Positions 36,216-44,037 of a stretch of 64,000 nt of DNA are shown here, piece by piece (position 1 is the stretch's first letter; every line of letters begins with the position of its first letter). Source of the stretch: Actinopolyspora biskrensis (GTDB taxonomy: Bacteria; Actinomycetota; Actinomycetes; Mycobacteriales; Pseudonocardiaceae); the NCBI RefSeq assembly GCF_013408175.1, contig NZ_JACBYW010000001.1:124001-188000 (forward strand), given 5' to 3'. The translations under genes were made by a program, and so were the position numbers. A model generated the notes under the pieces. It saw nothing but the letters and a program-made list of their open reading frames with translations, was not told the DNA's origin and ran no database searches.

Positions 36216-36842
36216 TCAGCGGACCCGCTGCCCGCGGGAGCGGTCCAGTTCCAGCTTTATGACGGTGGGCAGCGACTCGGTTTCGAGGGCGCTGCGTGCC
36301 CTGGAGAGCACCCGGTGGTCCAGCTCGTCCCAGACCCGGCGGATGTCCGTGTCGTCGCGCAGCGACAGCACCACGCGCAGTCCGGGACGCTCCGGGGTTC
36401 CCGTGGTGCGCACCCTGGCCCCGACGACACCGGTCACCTCGCGCGCGTCCGCGCGGACGGCCTCGCTCAGCGCCGAGCCGGACAGCGAGGTCCTGCCCGC
36501 GGCTCCGCCACCCAGGTGGAGGTTCGGCCGCGTTTCGGGACGCAGCGCGTGCGTGATCCACCAGAGTCCCAGCACCACCAGCACGACCCCCAGGATTGCC
36601 GCCGCCGTGAGGGCGATGCCCGGGTTTCCGCTCACCCAACGTTGCGCGAGCGGATCGAGCAGCGGGCGGCGGGCGCGGTAGGCGCCGAGGACTCCGGAGC
36701 CCACCAACAGCGCGAGCGCCCCCGCGGCCAGGGCGAGCAGCCCCGTGATCGAGGTGACCGCTCGTTCGAAGCCCAGCGAGCGGGAAAGTCCGGCCGGGGA
36801 ACGTTTTCCGCCCGTTGTCGTGCTCGGCTGTTCTGTCGTCAT
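36216..36842 (-). CDS. DUF6286-type membrane protein of the Asp23/AmaP cluster
   Basis: 208 residues from ATG 36842 (GGGAGA 5 bases upstream). An alternative ATG at 36875 overlaps the previous stop by 4 bases and adds 11 residues. Two transmembrane helices (SITGLLALAAGALALLVGSGVLGAY at about 30-54 and IALTAAAILGVVLVVLGLWWI at about 75-95) precede a C-terminal domain ending in a DUF6286-like pattern (VRTTGTPERPGLRVVLSLRDDTDIRRVWDELDHRVL). Last gene of the envelope-stress cluster. Role inferred from context. Confidence 0.8.
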   Translation of the reverse strand: MTTEQPSTTTGGKRSPAGLSRSLGFERAVTSITGLLALAAGALALLVGSGVLGAYRARRPLLDPLAQRWVSGNPGIALTAAAILGVVLVVLGLWWITHALRPETRPNLHLGGGAAGRTSLSGSALSEAVRADAREVTGVVGARVRTTGTPERPGLRVVLSLRDDTDIRRVWDELDHRVLSRARSALETESLPTVIKLELDRSRGQRVR

Positions 36843-36871
36843 CGGCTTCTCCCGGACGAGGCCTCGGCTGC

Positions 36872-37405
36872 TCATCTCCGTTTGGTGGGGCGAACCGTCA
36901 CGGAAACCCGCGGAGTGGTCACCAGCGGCAGGTCGTCGATCGTCGCACGTGCCGTGTCCGCCAGCCTCCGCTCGAGGTCTCCGACTTCGGTGAACTCGCT
37001 GACCGCTGTCACGCGCACCGCTTTGCGCCGCGCCACGACCGTGGCCTTGGCCACGCCCTCCTGCTCGCGCATCTTGTGACCCACCACCCTGGCGAGCGAA
37101 CGCGGTCCGGTGACCACGGCCACGCCCTCGGCGGGATCGTGCAGTCGGATGTCACCGCGTCCGGCCCGCAGGCCGAACAGCAGCAACAGCACGCCGAGAA
37201 CCGCCGTGACAGCCGCGCCCGTCCGCACCGCGGGGGCGTTCCAGGAAAGCGTTCGCAGCTCGGCTTCGAGAGGGGGCCGCTCCAGCAGGAACGTTCCCTC
37301 GAGCGGAGGGCTCGCCGTCCACACGAGTTCGATCAGCAGCACCACTCCCGCGGCCAGCAGGAGCAGACCGAGCAGCACTGTCAGGAATCGGACGAATGGG
37401 CGCAT
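36872..37405 (-). CDS. amaP: Alkaline-shock membrane anchor AmaP-like protein
   Basis: 177 residues. Two transmembrane helices (about 5-30, FLTVLLGLLLLAAGVVLLIELVW, and about 60-80, GAAVTAVLGVLLLLFGLRA) separated by an extracytoplasmic loop. A C-terminal cytoplasmic domain follows (RLADTARATIDDLPLVTTPRVSVTVRPTKRR). In Gram-positives AmaP tethers Asp23 to the membrane. It lies 3 bases downstream of an Asp23-like gene and overlaps or closely precedes the DUF6286 gene, indicating one operon. Confidence 0.8.
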   Translation of the reverse strand: MRPFVRFLTVLLGLLLLAAGVVLLIELVWTASPPLEGTFLLERPPLEAELRTLSWNAPAVRTGAAVTAVLGVLLLLFGLRAGRGDIRLHDPAEGVAVVTGPRSLARVVGHKMREQEGVAKATVVARRKAVRVTAVSEFTEVGDLERRLADTARATIDDLPLVTTPRVSVTVRPTKRR

Positions 37406-37408
37406 CGG

Positions 37409-37804
37409 TCACTCCACTCGGGGGGCGGGCGGATGCGGGACCAGCGCGGTCACCCGTACGTCGACCGAGGCGACCCGGCACCCCGCCACACGGTCCAGTT
37501 CTCCCCCCACGCGCTCGCGGATGGCCCGGACGGTGCTCGTCACGGGGGCCGGGTAGCGCAACGCGAGATCGAGGTGCACGTGCAGCTGCTGGTCGGGGCC
37601 GGTCACGCGTGCCGCGGCACCGTGCTCACCCATCCCGATCCCCGCGACGCGACGTCCGACCCGGACGCAGTCCGGTTCGAGGTTCGCGGCGTGTTCGGCG
37701 ATCTTGCGCAGCACGGACCGGTCGATCCGCAGTTTCCCCCTGTGGGAAGGCTCGGTGCGCTCGTCCTCGACGGAGGGTTTCGTGGAATCGAGTGTTCCGG
37801 TCAA
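37409..37804 (-). CDS. Asp23/Gls24-family envelope stress protein (third copy)
   Basis: 131 residues from TTG 37804, which overlaps the stop of the DUF2273-like gene (TTGA). The core (GKLRIDRSVLRKIAEHAANLEP, then HVHLDLALRYPAPVTSTVRAIRERVGGEL, then ASVDVRVTALVP) is the Asp23 pattern of a basic helix, alternating beta strands and RERV helix. Such proteins form membrane-associated networks under alkaline or cell-wall stress. Directly followed by amaP. Confidence 0.85.
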   Translation of the reverse strand: MTGTLDSTKPSVEDERTEPSHRGKLRIDRSVLRKIAEHAANLEPDCVRVGRRVAGIGMGEHGAAARVTGPDQQLHVHLDLALRYPAPVTSTVRAIRERVGGELDRVAGCRVASVDVRVTALVPHPPAPRVE

Positions 37805-37980
37805 CGGTCCCTGCCCCGTCCGAACAGATCTCCGATCTCCATGCCGCCGTCCACGAAGCGGCCGACGCCGAAACCGATCACACCCACGGCTACCGTGATC
37901 AGGAAGGCGATGAAACCCCCCACGGCCACCGCTACTCCGAGGATCAGTCCGGCCAGCAAACCGGTCTGGGTTGCGTTCAA
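37801..37980 (-). CDS. DUF2273-like small membrane protein
   Basis: A 59-residue protein. TTG 37980 has GGAAGG 8 bases upstream and the stop overlaps the next start. The sequence is dominated by two hydrophobic segments (TGLLAGLILGVAVAVGGFIAF and LITVAVGVIGFGVGRFVDGG) and ends GRGRDR. Small DUF2273 proteins occur in Asp23/amaP operons, so the context supports the call. It may help anchor Asp23 proteins in the membrane. Confidence 0.75.
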   Translation of the reverse strand: MNATQTGLLAGLILGVAVAVGGFIAFLITVAVGVIGFGVGRFVDGGMEIGDLFGRGRDR

Positions 37981-38031
37981 GGCGAAAACCTTCCTACTCC
38001 GTCGTGCGGGATGCGTGGTGCTTCTTCGCTC

Positions 38032-38328
38032 TCATACGACCCGCGGGCCACGTTTGCGGCGAGCCCGCCACTCCCGTAACCGGGCCAACAGACCGCGCGG
38101 ACCACGCCGCCGCACGACCACGATCGGGGCCTCGCCACGTTCGGCACGCCGGGGTCCCGCGGGCCGGGAGCACTCGTACGCCCCGTCCCGTGCCGCCTGG
38201 AGCTCGGCCACGCGTGCCGCGAAGAGCTCGGGATCCCCGCCGACGTCCGGATGATGGGTGCGCACGAACTCGCGCAACCTGGCCCGCGCGTCGGTTCCGT
38301 CCCGGACACGTTCACTCGGGTCGCTCAC
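38032..38328 (-). CDS. Small J-domain-like (HPD) basic protein
   Basis: 98 residues from GTG 38328, which overlaps the upstream gene by 17 bases. The N-terminal half has LREFVRTHHPDVGGDPELFAARVAELQAARD, a J-domain-like helix-HPD-helix with the diagnostic HPD. The C-terminal half is very basic (VVVRRRGPRGLLARLREWRARRKRGPRVV), possibly membrane- or nucleic-acid-binding. The frame also stays open upstream (to 38508) within the neighbouring gene. It sits inside an Asp23 operon, so a role as a DnaK co-chaperone at the envelope is an inference. Confidence 0.65.
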   Translation of the reverse strand: MSDPSERVRDGTDARARLREFVRTHHPDVGGDPELFAARVAELQAARDGAYECSRPAGPRRAERGEAPIVVVRRRGPRGLLARLREWRARRKRGPRVV

Positions 38329-38674
38329 CGCGATCACCTGCCGCACGAGGGGACTCCTCGGATTCCTCCGGGGCGAGCACGTCCGCAACCGTGACGTCGA
38401 CGGCCGAGTCCCCGACGACGTCACGCAGTCTGGTCCGGATCTCGTCCACGGTTTCGGGAACCGGGCGCAGCAGCCGCAGCACCACGCAGACCTCCGCCGT
38501 CTCGACACCGTCCGGATCGACCCGCACTCCGGTCACCCGCCGCCCGGGCAGATACGTGGCGACGGTGCCGTGCTCCCCACCGTCGAGTCGTACGACACAA
38601 GGATGCCCGAGCACCGCCTCGGCCATCCGTTCGGCGTGCGACCCCCGGTGTTCTTCGGCGTTTCCGCTGTTCAA
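38312..38674 (-). CDS. Asp23/Gls24-family-like protein (second copy)
   Basis: 120 residues from TTG 38674, with AAAGAGAG about 5 bases upstream. AERMAEAVLGHPCVVRLDGGEHGTVATYLPGRRVTGVRVDPDGVETAEVCVVLRLLRP is an amphipathic beta-rich core. TVDEIRTRLRDVVGDSAVDVTVADVL fits the end of the Asp23 fold. The C-terminus is acidic. The similarity is weaker than for its neighbours, so the family call rests partly on position in the cluster. Confidence 0.7.
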   Translation of the reverse strand: MNSGNAEEHRGSHAERMAEAVLGHPCVVRLDGGEHGTVATYLPGRRVTGVRVDPDGVETAEVCVVLRLLRPVPETVDEIRTRLRDVVGDSAVDVTVADVLAPEESEESPRAAGDRGERPE

Positions 38675-38754
38675 GGGTCTCTCTTTCGAGTGTCGGCAGC
38701 ACGGGCCCCAACGGGGCCGGACGCTCCGGTCCGGGCGGACCGGCACGGTCGCGA

Positions 38755-39297
38755 TCATTGCACGCGCGACCCGCCCCCGGTGGCTCCGCTGCTCTCCTCC
38801 TCCTCGTCGTCGGGCAGGTGGACGTCGTTGACCGAGATGTTGACCTCGGTGACCTCGAGTCCGCACATCCGTTCCACGCTGTGGATCACATTGCGCCGCA
38901 CGGAACGGGCGAGATCCACGATGGCGGCCCCGTACTCCACGACGATGTCCAGATCGATCGCGGTCTGCCGCTCGCCGACCTCCACCTGCACGCCGGAGAT
39001 GTTCGAACTCCCGCTCCCGCCGGGGATCCGTTCGCGCAGGGCGCCGAAGGCGCGGGAGACACCTCCACCCATCGAGTGAACCCCCGAGATCTCCCGCGCC
39101 GCTATGCCCGCGATTTTCTGCACGACGGACGAGGCGATGCTGGTCTTGCCCTCGCCGGTGTCGTCGGCCAGTCGGGCCGGGGTTCCACCGGAGCGGGATT
39201 CCGGGATGCCGGCCACGTCACTGCTGCTCGGCTGTTCCGAACCGGAACGCGTCGAGGACGACGTCGTGGACGACTGCGTGCCACCGGACTGGCTCAT
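38755..39297 (-). CDS. Asp23/Gls24-family envelope stress response protein (first copy)
   Basis: 180 residues: a ~48-residue Ser/Thr-rich N-terminal tail (MSQSGGTQSSTTSSSTRSGSE), then the full Asp23 domain (GKTSIASSVVQKIAGIAAREISGVHSMGG, then VQVEVGERQTAIDLDIVVEYGAAIVDLARSVRRNVIHSVERMCGLEVTEVNISVNDVHLP). Start ATG 39297. First gene of a seven-gene cluster running to 36216 that combines three Asp23 paralogues, a DUF2273 protein, AmaP, a DUF6286 protein and a J-like protein. Confidence 0.93.
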   Translation of the reverse strand: MSQSGGTQSSTTSSSTRSGSEQPSSSDVAGIPESRSGGTPARLADDTGEGKTSIASSVVQKIAGIAAREISGVHSMGGGVSRAFGALRERIPGGSGSSNISGVQVEVGERQTAIDLDIVVEYGAAIVDLARSVRRNVIHSVERMCGLEVTEVNISVNDVHLPDDEEEESSGATGGGSRVQ

Positions 39298-39490
39298 GTT
39301 CGGCTCCCTTCGGGAAGGATCTCGTCGCGGCCGTTCACCCTCCCCGGGAGGATCCGGGTGGATGGGCCGTGCTCCCGATGAAATGCTAGTTCCGCCCCGA
39401 CTGTTCCGGCGCGATGCGTGATGCCACCCGATCGGGGGAAGCGGGTGCGGGCAGGCTCCGCCGGCTCCTCGCGCCTCGGCAACGGGTCAG

Positions 39491-40261
39491 TCACTCCGGA
39501 GCTCTTCCGTAGCGAAGCAGCAGCACGGAATCATCGACGTGCAGCGCCGAGAGCAACCGCATCCCGCGCGGCGTTCCCGCGCCGTCGCCCGCGGCGATCC
39601 TGCCCGCCTGCCCACCGGCCAGCAGCGGGGAGATCGTCAAGCAGAGTTCGTCGACCACATCGGCGGCTATGAGCGAGCCGAACAGCTCGGGACCTCCTTC
39701 GCAGCCGATCCGGTACAGCCCGCGCTCCCCCAGCTCCCGCAGCGCGGTGGCCGGATCGACCTCATCGGTTCCCGCGACGATCACATCGGCCCCCGCGTCG
39801 GAGAGTTCGGAACGCCACTGCCGCGGTGCGTTCGAGCTGGTCAGCACTATCGGGGTCGCGATCGTGTCCGTTATGAGCGGGGAGTCGACGGGGACCGAGC
39901 CGCTGGAGCTCACCACCGCGATCGGGGGGAGCTCGCTCAGCCCGTGCTCACCGCGCCGCCTGCTGCGGACCTCGGTGCGGCGCACCCCGCGGTATCCCTC
40001 GGCCAGCGCTGTTCCCGCGCCGACGAGCACGACATCGGAGAGATCCCTTATCAGGCCGAGCACACGCTGATCCGTCGGACTGGACAAGCCCCGCGAACTG
40101 CCGTGCACGGCGACCGCCCCGTCGAGACTGGAGACGAAGTTCACTCTCACCCACGGACGGCTCAGCGCGGCGGGGTAGGAGTAGAACCATTCCAGGGAAT
40201 CGACGTCGGAAAGGGCGCTGTCCACCTGTTTCGTCGCGGAAGTTGGCCACAGCTGGTGCAT
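39491..40261 (-). CDS. Pyrimidine reductase family protein (RibD C-terminal domain)
   Basis: 256 residues of the RibD_C/dihydrofolate-reductase-like fold. PWVRVNFVSSLDGAVAV (substrate site), VLGLIRDLSDVVLVGAGTALAEGY (NADPH site) and GCEGGPELFGSLIAADVVDELCLTISPLLAGG are characteristic. It lacks the deaminase half of RibD. The mycobacterial equivalent (Rv2671, named ribD) is at the same locus next to zapE and was linked to folate/riboflavin reductases. The actual substrate here is unproven. ATG 40261, divergent from zapE. Confidence 0.9.
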   Translation of the reverse strand: MHQLWPTSATKQVDSALSDVDSLEWFYSYPAALSRPWVRVNFVSSLDGAVAVHGSSRGLSSPTDQRVLGLIRDLSDVVLVGAGTALAEGYRGVRRTEVRSRRRGEHGLSELPPIAVVSSSGSVPVDSPLITDTIATPIVLTSSNAPRQWRSELSDAGADVIVAGTDEVDPATALRELGERGLYRIGCEGGPELFGSLIAADVVDELCLTISPLLAGGQAGRIAAGDGAGTPRGMRLLSALHVDDSVLLLRYGRAPE

Positions 40262-40304
40262 TGCACCATCTCAGCACGCCGCCCGAGGAGTTCGGGCGGA
40301 CGGT

Positions 40305-40310
40305 TACAGT
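40305..40310 (+). promoter_or_regulatory. -10 element for leaderless zapE
   Basis: TACAGT ends 6 bases before the zapE ATG and there is no Shine-Dalgarno sequence, so the mRNA probably starts at the initiation codon. Confidence 0.5.
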
Positions 40311-40316
40311 TCCCCC

Positions 40317-41357
40317 ATGAGCACCTCGCGCCTGGTGGAACACCATCCCGAACTGGGTTCCGAGGAGTTGGTGGCCGCGCTGACGCCGCCGCCGCGCTTC
40401 GACGAGGCCCGGTTCGAGAACTACGTTCCGAACCCGGAGGAGCCGAGCCAGGCCGAGGCCGTCGAGAGCTGTCGCGAGTTCGCCGCCGAGGTCGGCGACC
40501 CCTCCTCCAGGGGAGGTTCGTGGTTCCGGACGCTGTTCGGCCGCGGTTCCAGGGCCGGGACGAGCGGTGGACGGCGGCCCGGGCTGTACCTGGACGGCGG
40601 GTTCGGCGTGGGCAAGACGCACCTGCTGGCCTCGATCTGGCACGCCGTGGAAGGCCCGAAGGCCTACGCCACCTTCGTCGAACTCACCAACCTCGTGGGG
40701 ATTCTCGGGTTCAACGAGGCCGTGCGCAGGCTCTCCGGTCATCGTTTCCTGGCGATCGACGAGTTCGAGCTCGACGACCCGGGGGACACGATGCTGGTGA
40801 CCCAGCTGTTGTCCAAGCTGACCGAGGCCGGGGTGCGGGTGGCCGCGACCTCGAACACGCTGCCGGACAAGCTCGGGGAGGGGCGGTTCGCCGCCGTGGA
40901 CTTCCTGCGCGAGATCCACGCCATGGCCGAGCGGTTCAGGGTGGTGCGCATCGACGGACTCGACTACCGCCACCGGGACGTGGCCGATCCGCCGGAGCCG
41001 TTGAACGAGGCGGAGCTTCGCGAGCTGGCCCGAACCACCCCCGCGAGCACCTTCGACGACTTCGAGGAGCTGTGCGCGCACCTGCAGCGAGTGCACCCGT
41101 CGAAGTACGGGCGGATGGTCGACGACGTCGCTGCGGTGCATCTGAGCGGGGTGCACGCCGCGCCCAACCAGGGGGTGGCCCTTCGGCTGGTCGCGCTGGC
41201 CGACCGGCTCTACGACCGCGCCGTGCCCGTGCGGAACTCGGGGAGTTCGCTGTCCGCCCTGTTCACGGAGGAGATGCTCGAGGGCGGCTACCGGAAGAAG
41301 TACCTGCGCGCCCTGAGCAGGCTCACCGCGCTGTCCAAGGAACTCGCCAGGTCGTGA
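40317..41357 (+). CDS. zapE: AFG1/ZapE-family cell division ATPase
   Basis: 346 residues. Walker A GLYLDGGFGVGKTHLLASIW near residue 90-108, Walker B HRFLAIDEFELDDPGD near 140, and sensor-like RVAATSNTLPDKLGEGRF are the AFG1 hallmarks. N-terminal ARFENYVPNPEEPSQAEA is also typical. In E. coli ZapE influences Z-ring stability under stress; in actinobacteria the role is presumed. Convergent with rocD. Matches Rv2670c in the conserved block. Confidence 0.93.
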   Translation: MSTSRLVEHHPELGSEELVAALTPPPRFDEARFENYVPNPEEPSQAEAVESCREFAAEVGDPSSRGGSWFRTLFGRGSRAGTSGGRRPGLYLDGGFGVGKTHLLASIWHAVEGPKAYATFVELTNLVGILGFNEAVRRLSGHRFLAIDEFELDDPGDTMLVTQLLSKLTEAGVRVAATSNTLPDKLGEGRFAAVDFLREIHAMAERFRVVRIDGLDYRHRDVADPPEPLNEAELRELARTTPASTFDDFEELCAHLQRVHPSKYGRMVDDVAAVHLSGVHAAPNQGVALRLVALADRLYDRAVPVRNSGSSLSALFTEEMLEGGYRKKYLRALSRLTALSKELARS

Positions 41358-41386
41358 CCCGCCCGGCGGGGGCACCGTCGGGCGGG
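41358..41386. terminator. Bidirectional terminator between zapE and rocD
   Basis: An 8-bp GC-only stem (CCCGCCCG at 41358-41365 with CGGGCGGG at 41379-41386) and 13-nt loop begin right after the zapE stop, between convergent genes. Confidence 0.6.
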
Positions 41387-41426
41387 ACCGGTCTCCTCCG
41401 GGGTCCGGAGCTCCGCTCCGCGTGGT

Positions 41427-42665
41427 TCAGCGGGTCGTGAGCACCTCCGCGATCGCGTCCAGCCCGGTTTCGAGGTCCTCGGGGGTTATGACCAGGGGCG
41501 GGGCTATGCGCAGCGTGTTGTCCTGGGTCTGCTTGCACAGCACGCCGTGCTGGAGAAGCCGCTCGCAGGCCCGGCGGCCGTCGGGCCCTCCGGGGGAGAT
41601 GTCCACCCCGGCCCACAGGCCGCGCCCGCGGACCTCGGAGACGCCGTGACCGAGGAGTTCGCCGAGGCGCCGGTGCAACCGCTCGCCGAGTTCGCGTGCT
41701 CTCCCCTGGAACCAACCGTCGGACAGCAGGCTTACGACGGCACGTCCCACGGCGCAGGCCAGCGGGTTTCCGCCGAAGGTGGATCCGTGCTCCCCGGGGC
41801 GGAGAACTCCGAGGACGGAACGGTCGCCGACCACGGCCGACACGGGAACGATCCCGCCGCCCAGTGCTTTGCCCAGTGTGTACAGGTCGGCGCGCACCCC
41901 CTCGTGATCGGTGGCCAGCAGTTCTCCGGTGCGGGCCAGGCCGGACTGGATCTCGTCCGAGATCAACAGCACGTTGTTGTCGTCGCACAGCTCCCGGAGC
42001 CTGCGCAGATATCCCTCCGGGGGGACCACGACCCCCGACTCGCCCTGGATCGGTTCGACGAGCACCGCGGCGGTGTTCGGGGTGATGGCCTCCTCGACGG
42101 CTCCGGCGTCGCCGTAGTCGGTGACGACGAATCCCGGTGTGTAGGGCCCGTACTCGGCACGGGCGTCGGGATCGGTGGAGAAGGAGACGAGCGTGGTGGT
42201 CCGGCCGTGGAAGTTCGAGCCGGCCACGATGATCTCGGCTCGCTCCTCGGGGACCCCCTTGACCCGGTAGGACCACTTGCGGGCCACCTTGATCGCGGAC
42301 TCCACCGCCTCGGCCCCGGAGTTCATGGGCAGCACCATGTCCGTGCCGGTGAGTTCGGCCAGTTCGCGGCAGAACGGGCCGAACTGGTCGTGGTGGAAGG
42401 CCCTGCTGGTGAGGGTCACCCGGTTGAGCTGTTCCGTCGCGGCGGCGACGAGGTCGGGGTGGCGGTGTCCGAAGTTCAGCGCCGAGTACCCCGCGAGGAA
42501 GTCCAGGTAGCTGTGACCGTCCACATCGGTCATCCGGGCTCCGGACGCCGTCGCGAGCACCACCGGAAGCGGGTGGTAGTTGTGCGTGGAGTAGGCCTCG
42601 TCCAACGCGAGGAAGTCGGAAGTCTCGGAGGGCGTGTCGCGCACGCCGGGTACGGCCGCTGTCAT
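41427..42665 (-). CDS. rocD: Ornithine-oxo-acid aminotransferase
   Basis: PLP enzyme transferring the delta-amino group of ornithine to 2-oxoglutarate, giving glutamate semialdehyde (arginine/proline catabolism). 412 residues, class III aminotransferase. N-terminal AYSTHNYHPLPVVLATASGARMTDVDG, PLP-phosphate MNSGAEAVESAIK, Asp in LLISDEIQSGLARTG and PLP-Lys in LYTLGKALGGGIVPVSAV. Start ATG 42665. The 398-base upstream region is shared with the secreted hydrolase. No arginase neighbour is present, so it is a stand-alone gene. Confidence 0.95.
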   Translation of the reverse strand: MTAAVPGVRDTPSETSDFLALDEAYSTHNYHPLPVVLATASGARMTDVDGHSYLDFLAGYSALNFGHRHPDLVAAATEQLNRVTLTSRAFHHDQFGPFCRELAELTGTDMVLPMNSGAEAVESAIKVARKWSYRVKGVPEERAEIIVAGSNFHGRTTTLVSFSTDPDARAEYGPYTPGFVVTDYGDAGAVEEAITPNTAAVLVEPIQGESGVVVPPEGYLRRLRELCDDNNVLLISDEIQSGLARTGELLATDHEGVRADLYTLGKALGGGIVPVSAVVGDRSVLGVLRPGEHGSTFGGNPLACAVGRAVVSLLSDGWFQGRARELGERLHRRLGELLGHGVSEVRGRGLWAGVDISPGGPDGRRACERLLQHGVLCKQTQDNTLRIAPPLVITPEDLETGLDAIAEVLTTR

Positions 42666-43063
42666 GGCAACAGGCTATGTCCTCGTGGCGACACTTTCAG
42701 CCGGAACGCATTGCTTTTTCCGAAGATTCGTTGCGTCGTGCTGGTTCCTCGTTTTCCTTCGTTGTCCCTCCGTGGAGGGAAGGGCCGGTTCTTCCGGGCG
42801 GGGAGAACCGGCGGTGCCCGCTTTCCACGGCGTCGCGCGGTGACCGGAGCCGGTGGTGCGGGCGTTGTCCCTGAAGGGGCACCGCGGCGAGGTCCCGCGG
42901 GGGTTCCGCCGCGGAAACACCGACGTGAACCGGGCCGAGGAGCTCCCGCCGAGCGGTGTCACACGATCGTAGCGATTCGCACTTGATCCTCCGTGTGTAC
43001 CTTTTGTGGTTTTTCGTGTGCTGATAGTCACGGAAGGTCGATCAAGGCCACCGGAGGTGACCC
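42666..43063. other. Divergent regulatory region between rocD and the GDSL hydrolase
   Basis: 398 bases, no supported gene. Next to rocD, ACGCA and TGCGT half-sites flank an AT-rich stretch (about 42700-42735), a layout compatible with an AsnC/Lrp-type regulator but not diagnostic. GGAGG lies 5 bases before the hydrolase GTG-side start at 43064. Confidence 0.4.
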
Positions 43064-43912
43064 GTGCGTAAATCCGTGCTGTCCAGCTGTCTTTCCGCTG
43101 CTTTCGCCGTAGCGCTGCTGCCGTTGTCCTCCCCCGCTGCCGCGGCGGCGGACTCGGAGAAGTCCGATTCGCTCGAGTACGTGGCACTCGGGGACTCCTA
43201 CGCCTCCGGAGTGGGGACGGGGGACTACATCTCGGGGAGCGGTGACTGCCGCAGGAGCGAACTGGCCTACCCGAGCCTGGCCGCGGCCGGTGCGGGAGCC
43301 GACGCTTTCGCTTTCGCGGCCTGTGCCGGCGCGAAGACCGGCGACGTCCTCGACGGGCAACTCGCCCCGTTGAGCCGGAGCACCGACGTGGTCACGATCT
43401 CGGTCGGAGGTAACGACGCCGGATTCGTCCCCGTGGTGACGACCTGCGCGACCGAGGGAGAGCAGGCCTGCGACGACGCCGTCACCGAGGCGGAGGACTA
43501 CGCCACGGAACAACTTCCCGGACAACTGGCCGACACCTATGGCGCGATCGCCTCGAAGGCTCCCGAAGCACGGGTGGGCGTGGTGGGGTACCCACGGTTG
43601 TTCGAACTCGGTCCCTGCCTGTCCCCGCTGAGCGAATTCGAGAGGCAGCGCCTCAACGAGGCGGCCGGAACGCTGAACCGGGCCATTTCCGAGCAGGCGC
43701 GTGCCGCCGGTTTCTCCTTCCTGGACGTGGAGGAGGACTTCGAGGGCCACGGCGTGTGCGGCGCACAACCCTGGATCAACGGGCTCTCCTACCCGGTCGG
43801 GGAGTCGTACCACCCGAACGCCGCCGGACACGAGCGGGGGCTGCTGCCGAGCGTCACCGAGTTCTTCTCCGGAGCGGAGAAGACGAGCCCGAGTCCGCTC
43901 TCGGCGCCCTGA
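43064..43912 (+). CDS. Secreted SGNH/GDSL-type hydrolase (lipase/esterase)
   Basis: 282 residues. Sec signal peptide MRKSVLSSCLSAAFAVALLPLSSPAAAAA (cleavage about residue 29), then block I with nucleophile Ser in VALGDSYASG (GDSY), block III GGND, and block V SYHPNAAGH with catalytic His. Six cysteines in the mature part can form three disulfides, as in Streptomyces secreted lipases (SCO1725 type). Start GTG 43064, with CGGAGG upstream. Expected extracellular ester hydrolase; substrate unknown. Confidence 0.94.
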   Translation: MRKSVLSSCLSAAFAVALLPLSSPAAAAADSEKSDSLEYVALGDSYASGVGTGDYISGSGDCRRSELAYPSLAAAGAGADAFAFAACAGAKTGDVLDGQLAPLSRSTDVVTISVGGNDAGFVPVVTTCATEGEQACDDAVTEAEDYATEQLPGQLADTYGAIASKAPEARVGVVGYPRLFELGPCLSPLSEFERQRLNEAAGTLNRAISEQARAAGFSFLDVEEDFEGHGVCGAQPWINGLSYPVGESYHPNAAGHERGLLPSVTEFFSGAEKTSPSPLSAP

Positions 43913-44037
43913 CGGTTGCTCTCCGCTCCCGGTTGCCGGGGTGCTCGCTGCCGACGGGACCTCCCGCGGTCTCGTGAGCGGGTGCCCCCGGTCGCGGGCA
44001 GCGGCCCGCACAACGCCGGGACCGCTCTCGCGAGCGA

